The position numbers and the translations under genes were made by a program. Under the pieces are notes generated by a model that made no database searches, was not told the origin of the DNA, and worked only from the letters and a program-made list of their open reading frames with translations. Below are positions 55,990 to 64,000 of a stretch of DNA of 64,000 nucleotides, in pieces (the stretch's first letter is position 1; each line of letters begins with the position of its first letter). The stretch is taken from assembly GCA_014529385.2 (NCBI GenBank), contig CM043952.1, forward strand, positions 69,511,370 through 69,575,369, written 5' to 3'. Origin of the DNA: Adiantum capillus-veneris (taxonomy: Eukaryota > Streptophyta > Polypodiopsida > Polypodiales > Pteridaceae).

Positions 55990-56284
55990 GTTTCGTTGCA
56001 TTTCCAATTCGTTTGGATACCGCAAAGGCATGATGACCTAGAGCAGTGAGATTGGACGCATACTGATTTTCTGACTAAAAAGTGGTTGATTTGCTTTTGT
56101 CGTAGTATGAGTGTCTCTTTGAGTTCACTTTGATGAGATTGACACTCTCATTAAGTCACCATGCCCCATCCTGAGTCGCTTCCTGCATATTGACATTATG
56201 TTTGTACAAAAAATCTATACTGCAGACGTCCGTCGCGGCGACCGGCTAACAAGGCCACAGAGACCCCTGAAGAGCCTCTATTTG
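55990..56284. other. Unassigned flank
   Basis: No gene. Near 56240-56300 the sequence (agacccctgaagagcctc, then TTTGCTTGGTTTTGACTC) resembles the arm of the 23826-24280 hairpin array. Confidence 0.3.
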
Positions 56285-56747
56285 CTTGGTTTTGACTCCT
56301 TCATTGTCTTAAATAGTACTCCAAAAATGGCAAAAAAGGGGGGACAGAGCTCCCCCATCACCCGCGTGCACGCGGATGATGGGGGAGCTCTGTCCCCCCT
56401 TTTTTTCGCATTTTTAAGATGTCGTCAATGATAACTATGTATTTCTACTTCGATTTTCTCAAGAAAATTTGTTGCTTAAACTCAAGAAATGGCAAAAGAA
56501 AAGGGGGGCTCCACTATCATCTGTGCGTGCCCCAGGCTTAAGATATTGATATGTACACTTTAAGAAAATGAAGGAGTCAGAACCAAGTATATTATAGCAG
56601 TTAGTCGGATTTTGTCCATTTGGTTATAGTCAGTCGGACTTTGTCCTCTTGTAATGTGGATAATCGTAGTTCGGGTTTTAAACTTTTCAACTTTGGAAGC
56701 TACTGCTCGAGCTCGAAACCCTGCACAAAGGTATGGCATCCCTTCCG

Positions 56748-56791
<44 letters not shown>

Positions 56792-57464
56792 GTGTGTGTG
56801 TGTGTGTGTGTGTTGCATCCTCCTCTAACTCTCTCACTCCTGTCGTTGCTCTCTCCCTTTTTTTCCCGATTTGTATAATGCATTTGACGAATTAACCTTT
56901 GTTGCGTGTTCTATATGCTGTTAATGGCAGTCCAATAAATATAATTCTCAAGAATATTTGTTGCTTACACTCCAAAAATGGAGAAAAAAAGGGGAAAATA
57001 GAGCTCCCCCATCATCCGCGCACGCGGATGATGGGGGGGCTCTGCCTCCCTTTTTTTTTTGCCAGTTTTAGAGTTTAAGCAACAAAGTTTCTTAAGAAAA
57101 TCGAAGTTGAAATACAGAATTGCCGTTGACGACATGGGGATGATAGGGAGCTCTACCTTCCCCTTTTTTCCTCCATTTTTGAAGTTTAAGCAACAAATTT
57201 TCTTGAGAAATTGAAGTTGAAATACATAATTACCGTTCATGACACCTTCAAAACGCAAAAAAAAAGGGGAGGCAGAGCTCCTACATCATCCACGCGTGCA
57301 CGGATAATGAGGGGGCTTTGCCTCCCTTTTCTTTAAACCATTTTTGGAGTTCAAGCAACAAATTTTCTTGAGAAAATCGAAGTTGATATACATAATTACC
57401 GTTGACGACACCTTCAAAACGCAAAAGAAAAGGGGGATGCAGAGCTCGCCCATCATCCTGAGCC
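56285..57464. repeat. Cluster of long GC-rich hairpins with shared flanks
   Basis: Three near-complete hairpins lie at about 56334-56407, 56984-57060 and 57257-57334, each with arms like GAGCTCCCCCATCATCCGCG and its complement, flanked by A and T runs. Half copies lie near 56488-56530, 57132-57176 and 57421-57464. Between them a flank containing TTGTTGCTTAAACTC recurs in both orientations. A TTGGTTTTGACTCCTTCATT / AATGAAGGAGTCAGAACCAA pair (56286-56305, 56560-56580) brackets the first hairpin. Confidence 0.85.
56748..56813. repeat. (CT)n(GT)n microsatellite
   Basis: A CT run followed after TA by a GT run, about 62 bp in total. Confidence 0.95.
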
Positions 57465-57529
57465 ATCGATCGTGTTCAGGGCCTCTAGGGATGCCACAAT
57501 CATCCCAATCGATGTCCTGCACACGTGAT

Positions 57530-57790
57530 AAATTTTTTTATTTAGTCATATGTGCCCTAAAAAATAAACAAGTAATTAGAAAAAGTTCTAAATTTTAATA
57601 AAAAAATAAATGATGTTAAATTCAAAAAGAAAAAAAGTGCAATGAGTTCTATAATTGTTTTTAAATAAAAGTAGACTTAAAAAATGCAATTAAAAAAAAT
57701 ATAAAAGTATTTTAAAAAAAGAACACATAAAAAAATAAAATCTTCATAAAAAAACTCAAAAGGCTAAGAAATGAAATGATTGATATCTAA
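57530..57790. other. A-rich spacer
   Basis: A/T-rich with many A runs; nothing recognised. Confidence 0.4.
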
Positions 57791-57814
57791 CAGTAGAGGG
57801 GATGATTTGTACCA

Positions 57815-58200
57815 CCCCCCCCCCCCCCCCCCCCCCCCTCGCCTGCTACATGTTCAAGCTCCTTACCCCTCTCTCCACCTCCCACACCCTCACACCCTCA
57901 CTCCCACTCTCCCTAGTCCATCTCTCTCCACATCTCCCTCCCACAAACACAACAATAACAACAACACACACATACACACACACACATACACACACACACA
58001 AACACACGCACGTTCGAGTCGAGGAGGAGATTTGATTTTCTTCCGGCGACTTTGTTGAAGGGGGTTTACCACGCTCGACCTTGGAAGCTCAACGTAACGG
58101 ACAACCGCGTTACAACCTAAGGCAAACACCCCCCCCCCCCCCCCGCCCCCCCATTGTATTCTACTCCATAAACACACACATAGAAACACGCGCACACACA
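57815..58200. repeat. Poly-C tracts and CA-rich microsatellite
   Basis: 24 consecutive C at 57815-57838, CA-rich repeats at about 57960-58012, and a second C tract at 58129-58152 broken by one G. No gene supported in between. Confidence 0.9.
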
Positions 58201-58373
58201 CAACACATGCATAAATGAAAAAACAAAACGAGAAAGATAGAGATAGGGAGAAATACCTCGTTCATTTGAAATAGGTTGCGTTGTGGCGTAGATGAAAATC
58301 TCTTTGTGCGCGGTAGATTTGCTAGATTCTTTTGCAAATGAATGTGCAAAATGGATTTGTTAGGAAATGGATT

Positions 58374-58433
58374 ATGAGAGAGAGAGAGAGAGAGAGAGAT
58401 AGAGAGAGGTAGAGATAGAGAGAAAGAGAGGAA

Positions 58434-58483
<50 letters not shown>

Positions 58484-58527
58484 CGATTTTTTAGAGAGGT
58501 AGGTAGAGGGATAGAGGGAGAGAAAGA

Positions 58528-58581
<54 letters not shown>

Positions 58582-58588
58582 GAGGGAT

Positions 58589-58653
<65 letters not shown>

Positions 58654-58745
58654 TCCGTGGGGAGAAAGAGAGAGAGAGGGAGAGAGAGAGAAATAGACAT
58701 ATCCGTTGGGACAAAGAGATAGATAGAGAGAGGAAGATAAAGAAA
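58374..58745. repeat. Long (GA)n-rich tract
   Basis: About 370 bp of mostly GAGAGA with interruptions (GATA, GGTAGA, AAAGAG). It produces long artefactual Ser/Leu open frames on the complementary strand. Confidence 0.95.
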
Positions 58746-58903
58746 TAGGGAGATAAAAAACAATGGCTATAGGTGGACCAGTAACCATTTTGTGGTGTTC
58801 GTAGTGCGGGTATGCTTCTGCTTCTGTAGAGTGCTATGAAAAAGACCTTCTTTACGTGACGTCGATGGACCCTCAAAAATTACTTTCTATTCTCTTCTCC
58901 TTA

Positions 58904-58905
58904 GC

Positions 58906-58964
<59 letters not shown>
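58904..58964. repeat. (CT)n microsatellite
   Basis: About 60 bp of perfect CT repeat. With the GA tract 160 bp away it forms inverted repeats that could pair. Confidence 0.95.
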
Positions 58965-58966
<2 letters not shown>

Positions 58967-58999
58967 TATCTCTTCCTCCTTACCGAATAGGCATTAGGG

Positions 59000-59740
59000 T
59001 GGACAGATTTTAACAATATTCTACCTCAGAATGGAGGAAAACATGCAATGTGCAAAGTAATCCCTCGAACAACAAGCTGCTGTGAAGAGGTGTTGCGCAA
59101 GAAGCACAATAAAGATGCTATTCTCTTCATAACACTCTACATAGCACAACACAAAACGATGGCTACATCTACAACCATAACTATTTATCTATACTCAAAA
59201 CGATGGCTACATTACGTAATTGTATATATATTTGTGTATACATATATATTTGTTTATGCATGTATGTAGGCACTAAGTATGGGATCATAGTACCTAAAGG
59301 CTAGACACTTCCTCTTAGGTATAGTCCTTTTTTAATCGTGAAGTTGCGGTCATTGATCCACTCATGCATGGATTACCGCAATGTACCTTTGGTTTTACCA
59401 TGGTTGAGTCTGTGATGATATCTAAAGAGGTGCCACTTGACCTTTGGCACTACTAGCCTCTACTTAGGTCTACTAGTATGTGTATGTATCTAAGTTCTTG
59501 TGTGCTAATATATTTGTGTACATATTTATAGATGGGTGAGTAGGGGGAAAAGCTAAATCTCATATTGCTCTTTGTAATGTAGATGTTAGAGGAGAGACCA
59601 CCTGGTGGGGAGTAGCCATCTAACTCTTCTTTTGGTTGGTTGGGCTCCCACCCGGGGTGGACATCGCCTCCGAGAACAATCAAAGAAATAGAGATTGTCT
59701 CTGGCTAAGTTAACCCTAAACCATGAGTGTCATATGATTA
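59000..59740. other. Unassigned region
   Basis: No gene recognised. It probably holds 5' sequence of the next gene, ending in a clear 3' splice site (TTTTTGCAG at 59741-59749). Confidence 0.35.
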
Positions 59741-59749
59741 TTTTTGCAG

Positions 59750-61078
59750 GCATGGCCATCCTACACCTACTCTACTCAAGTTCCTCCATCGATCGTAGAT
59801 CCATACCTACAACGGGCACTCTCTTTACGGGACCAGTATCTCCGTTCGACGGAGGAAGTGTTTGGCCGGTCTTTCTCCGTAGTCCACACCATGGTGGAGT
59901 TAGGGAGGGACTCCTTACCTCCAGAGCCTCGCATCAACGGCACCTCGGTCTACGGCACCTTCTTATCGTCCTACTCCCCTCCCATCGTAGGGTCCCACTC
60001 CCATGGAATCACATGGTTCTACGCCACTCCATTCCACTCCTGCTTTGCCAAAACACCGTCGACAAACTTCCTCTAGCAGTGCGTGTCGACGCTTATCTCA
60101 AGGCAACGAGCGTCGGGAAAGACGAAGCGACGTCCGATCTTGTGGCCTCCGCTTGTATTGGTAGTGGCGGGAGAACAGAGTCCCCTATTTTAGAGTGTGC
60201 CACCCATGACGTAAAGGACGAGGATTATGACGCACTCGTGTCAGGCACGCATGGACGCTACTACAGGGTAAAATATGACGGGGAGGTGGACTCTTGTACA
60301 GCACAGGACAGTGCATTTGGATGCCATCTTCAAATTTTTATACATTTAACGTATAAGAACTGTTTTGTAAAGTTTAGAGAGCAACTGCCCAATCATGCAC
60401 GCTACATTAAGGACGCGCTGCATGCTAGATTTCTAAATGCCCTTGATGAACATTTTTCATAACAATGGTTGGAGGGCTACATGAAAATATTTTTTGAAAA
60501 ACAAGTAGTCCAATGTACGATACGCGCAGCAGTCAACCAAGTTAGAGATCTAGATAGAAGCTATCGCGGTGGAAACATAGCAGACACGGAGTGGGAGTGG
60601 GAAATGTAAGAAAAGAGCGATCAGGCTGCGAGACAGGCTCATCCTATAGACAACAACGTGAAGCTTGTACCAGGCAAACACTCATGCACTATGGCTCAGG
60701 AGGCAAGGCAACCTGGAAGGACAAATATGTAAGATTGATTAAATTATAACCTAAATTGATGATTATAAAGATTGTAGTTGATTATTTGTTATTATCTTAG
60801 GAAAATATCACTCTTACTCGACCAACCAGAGAGATTGTCAAGTATCGGGAGCGCCATAAAGAATTCGATAGTTGGTGATGGTTGTTTGAAAACAACCACA
60901 TCTCTCGCGAGCAATTCGACGTAACGATTGGATCACTACAAGCGATAAGTTTAAACAAGTAATTTTGTATCAATTGTTTTGAGCTATTGATAATCATTTA
61001 ATTTGGTTTGGGTTTATGTAGAGTCAAGGTGATCAAACGTACGTGCCTCTGGACGACGACGAAAACGAGGAGGATTAG
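59750..61078 (+). pseudogene. Degraded intron-containing gene of unknown function
   Basis: An exon begins after AG at 59748-59749. Its first part reads best as AWPSYTYSTQVPPSIVDPYL (to about 60076). A frame change near 60070 leads to KDEDYDALVSGTHGRYYRVK, HARYIKDALHARFL and, across a TAA at 60460, QWLEGYMKIFFEKQV. A GT..AG intron at 60729-60800 is followed by REIVKYRERHKEFDSW (TGA) and NHISREQFDVTIGS to 60958. A second intron (60959-61021) leads to a last exon ending VPLDDDENEED and stop at 61078. Two good introns and an acidic C-terminus indicate a real ancestral gene. No domain recognised; a transposon or host origin is equally possible. Confidence 0.5.
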
Positions 61079-61289
61079 ACATAAAAATATTTGTCCAAAC
61101 TTTTGTAAAGTCTCAATGTGGCACAATGTATATACAACTATTTACATTTTATTTGTAACTTTTTTAAGTAGTGGATCTTTGCACATTAAATTGTCAAGGT
61201 AAAGTAAATTCAATTTCAATTCTTTGATTTTTTTTAATACTCTTTCAAAAAACAATTGATGTTTCATTGTTTTATGCAGGTAAACAATA

Positions 61290-61560
61290 AAGGTGCTCAT
61301 TTGGGCCACCTAATTTTGGGTACCCAAATAAGCACCTTTATTTTTGAATGGCCATTTAGCGGTAATGAGCGCGGTAATAAAGGCAACAATAGATGCAGTA
61401 ATAGTAGCGGGTATATTACTGCAAATATTATTGCGCTTATTGCTTCAAAACCACTACCGCCTTTTGAGCCACGATTATTACCGCACACACAAATTTTTTT
61501 CTCTCCTTTTTCCTTTTTTTTTCGCGACAATGTTAGCGGTTATAAACTACTCCTCTTATA
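61290..61560. repeat. Short hairpin and GCGGTAAT-rich segment
   Basis: A 14-bp stem, GGTGCTCATTTGGG with CCCAAATAAGCACC (about 61291-61333). A segment rich in GCGGTAAT/ATTACCGC-like words in both orientations follows to about 61545. It may be the remnant of a small inverted-repeat element. Confidence 0.45.
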
Positions 61561-62519
61561 GTGAAGGATGAAGCTATACTATGTCAAGAGTTGCAACAAA
61601 GGAAGAATTATGATGCCCTTGCACAAGTGTGTGTGTGTGCAGTAAAGTTAGCCAAATGATGCTCTTTTAAATGACAAGTGAGTTTATTTTTAGTTATGTC
61701 TACTTGGAGAGCCAGTCGTTGGTATTAACTAATCAAGTCATGCATCTCCTTTACGACAAGATATTTGATAAAATTGTCACTATCTGAGCTTCTTGCTGCA
61801 GACTCTTAATTTGTGCAAATCCTTCTCTTATGTTTGCATCATCCGTATGTTGTTGTATATAGGTGGCCATGTTTACATTCATGTTAAAAAGATAGTGCCC
61901 AAACCATTATGCTTATACTCGTGATTTGTGGTCATGATTCACAAATATGTATCTGTCTGTAGTGCAATGGAAGTGTGATTACCATGTCATGCACTTGTGT
62001 ACATGTGTCTATTCCTAAAGAAAGACTCATATAAACTATGTACATTTCATATGTGCCTAGTTATGTTGCATGAACCATGGAACATAATGTATTCTCAATT
62101 TTATGAACTATGTTGTTACAATAAAAATCATCATAATTTATCCAACACCGAATATTGAAAAATGGTACAAAATTTCATACCAAACCATATGTGCAAATAC
62201 ATGGGACTTTATTGCGAGAATAGTAAATTATCTTTACAACAACCCAAATGATTTTTTTTTCAAAAAACCTTTGATAAATATTCTTCCTACTTGTTCTTAA
62301 ATAGCATAAATCTTTTTTCATGTATTCGAATCATCTGTCCCTTCGATAACTTGTAAATGGACACAATTATGTTTCGTGATGTAGATGTGTGGCCATGCTA
62401 CCATTTATTGCAGAAAAGCTAGTGCCAAATAGTTATGCCCGTGTAAATTGTTAGGACTCTCGATGTGCATTTGTATGTGGATGTGCAATAATGTGATTAC
62501 CCCCTCATACCTACGTGTG
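61561..62519. other. Unassigned AT-rich region
   Basis: No gene, repeat or regulatory structure that I can support. Confidence 0.4.
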
Positions 62520-63217
62520 TGCCTTTTTAAAGTGACCAATTTTCCATTGAAAACTTAGACCTTGAATTTGAAAGAATTTGCATCTCTTGGTTGTTAACAT
62601 GATTTACCAACATTCTTTTATCCACCTGTTGCACAATTTTTCTGTTGCACAATTGTTCTTGAAATGCACGAAAGAAAGTAGAAAAGAAAATCTTTTTTTC
62701 TTTGTTATCACTAGCTCAACATAAGGACCATTTGACTAGTGGTCAAATGTACATTGAGCTCCTACCAGTGGTCTAGACCAATAGGCGCTACACTGCCTCT
62801 GACAGAGGTTTGTGGGAAAAAGAGTCACTTTTCCCGAACATTGGTTTTGTTGGGGGGGGGGGGGGGGGGGGGGTTTATAATTAAATAGGTAAAGAGATAT
62901 GTGGGTGTATTCTGTTTTGAGAAAAGTGATTCTTTTTCCCACAAACCTCTATCAAAGGTAGTGTAGCGCCTATTGGTATGGACCACTAGTAGGAGCTCAA
63001 TGTACATTTGACCACTAGTCAAATGGTTCTTATGTGGAGCTAGTGATAACAAAGAAAAAAAGAGTTTCTTCTCTACTTTCTTTCGTGCATTTCAAGAACA
63101 ATTGTGCAACAGGTGGGTAAAAGAATCTTGGTAAATCCTGTTAACAAACAAGAGATGCAAATGCTTTCAAATTCAAAGTCTAATTTTTGATGGAAAATTG
63201 GTCACTTTAAAAAGGCA
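62520..63217. repeat. Large foldback with poly-G loop
   Basis: Arms 62520-62840 (321 bp) and 62914-63217 (304 bp) are inverted repeats with scattered mismatches. Matching landmarks are TGCCTTTTTAAAGTGACC at the outer ends, AATTGTTCTTGAAATGCACG in the middle and AGAGGTTTGTGGGAAAAAGA near the loop. The 73-bp spacer contains 22 G in a row (62852-62873). No coding sequence. Confidence 0.9.
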
Positions 63218-63447
63218 ACTTCTAATGATTCTGGTAGAAGAAAATCTGAAGTTAAAAGGTCAGCTCCTTCAACCACCACAATAAAGTAATCCTATGCTTG
63301 CCACATCTCTTTAAAAACAAAGATTAGTGCTGTGGGCTTTTCCAACAATATCAAGATCATAATTTGGTAATGCAACAGAGATGGGTAAAGGAGTCATTTT
63401 TCAAGGGAGAAGATTCTTGAAAAGAAGTGGATGGGTAGAGTAGAATG

Positions 63448-63461
63448 GGGGGGGGGGGGGG
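63448..63461. repeat. Poly-G run
   Basis: 14 consecutive G. Confidence 0.95.
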
Positions 63462-63747
63462 AAGCATGCTTAAAAAGGACTGTATAATCAACACATGATT
63501 AAAGTACATTCAGGAGTGTTTGTTTCAAGTCTTCTGTCCTTTTGGCTTTCTAGAAGAAGCCTTAGAGATGTGTTGTTGGGCTAGCATACTTTCAACGTTA
63601 TTTTCGTTTCAAAGTATTAAATGAATAAATTTATTTCACCTTTCATTTCACTTCCTCAGATGGATTGACTTCTCTTACATTCTATATTCTATTCTCTTAG
63701 AATGATAAAGGGAAGCTTCACCTTGCATAATTAGAGTAAGTTTTATA

Positions 63748-63900
63748 CATACATACACACACACACACACACAAACACACACGTATATACACACACACTA
63801 AAAATAAATAAATATATAATATACGTTAATGATCTTTTTTATTATATATAAATTTATTTATTTATTTATCTATTTACACACACACATACACAGACATACA
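63748..63900. repeat. CA/TA-rich microsatellites
   Basis: Several CA and TA runs in AT-rich sequence. No gene in 63218-64000. Confidence 0.85.
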
Positions 63901-64000
63901 TATATATAAATGAGCAAACCATGGTAAAAAGAAGAAGAACCGATGCAATGATGTCAAAAGTTAGTTCAAAAATCTTACAAATTTCAAAAACTTTTCTAGT

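Noticed and set aside
58322-58876. Long Ser/Leu-rich open frames on the minus strand
   Set aside because: They are translations of GA/CT microsatellite; no stop can arise in such repeats, so openness is not evidence of coding.

Overview
The window looks like a repeat-dense nuclear region of a large plant genome. It is AT-rich, full of LTR retrotransposons and DNA-transposon debris, and its degraded genes carry canonical GT..AG introns. Dual-RNase H (Tat-type) Gypsy elements, a plant Copia element and a BED/DUF659-type hAT transposase place it in land plants. A non-seed vascular plant such as a fern is my guess, but nothing here proves the species. I see no rRNA, tRNA or CRISPR array, and no intact conserved housekeeping gene.

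Layout. (1) 1-9456: a hAT-type transposase gene (+). A Copia element (324-5877, minus strand, 192-bp LTRs, ATGTG target duplication) interrupts it a few codons after its start. The transposase is convergent with a coiled-coil/RING-finger gene (8439-9395, minus). (2) 9457-20777: Gypsy element 1 (+), Tat-like, with 2.7-kb LTRs and a decayed gag-pro-pol. (3) 20778-28600: a 36-bp tandem repeat, a pseudokinase-like gene (minus) with a 175-bp satellite upstream, a GC-rich TATA promoter, a tandem array of hairpins, and two convergent unrecognised genes that may be parts of one transposon. (4) 28600-42280: remnants of other Gypsy-like elements, namely leader ORFs, a duplicated integrase zinc domain, and coiled-coil ORFs ending at polypurine tracts. 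Nested inside are a TTAA-flanked MITE-like element and a series of small minus-strand exon-like pieces. (5) 42281-55985: a second copy of the TTAA element, split by Gypsy element 2 (42956-55320, minus), which is the best-preserved element of the window. (6) 55990-64000: palindromic hairpin repeats, long microsatellites and G/C homopolymers, a degraded intron-containing gene (59750-61078) and a 0.7-kb foldback.

The most interesting system is the accessory leader cassette of Gypsy element 2. Four ORFs in tandem lie between the primer-binding site and gag, separated by only 21-49 nt. They form two paralogous pairs: about 70/72 aa and about 184/152 aa. Gypsy element 1 keeps only the small pair. 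I recognise no family for either pair.

The nesting gives a relative chronology. The hAT element and the TTAA element came first. Copia and Gypsy 1 then entered the hAT region, and Gypsy 2 entered a TTAA-element copy. All identifications come from reading translations and motifs by eye; no database search was possible.
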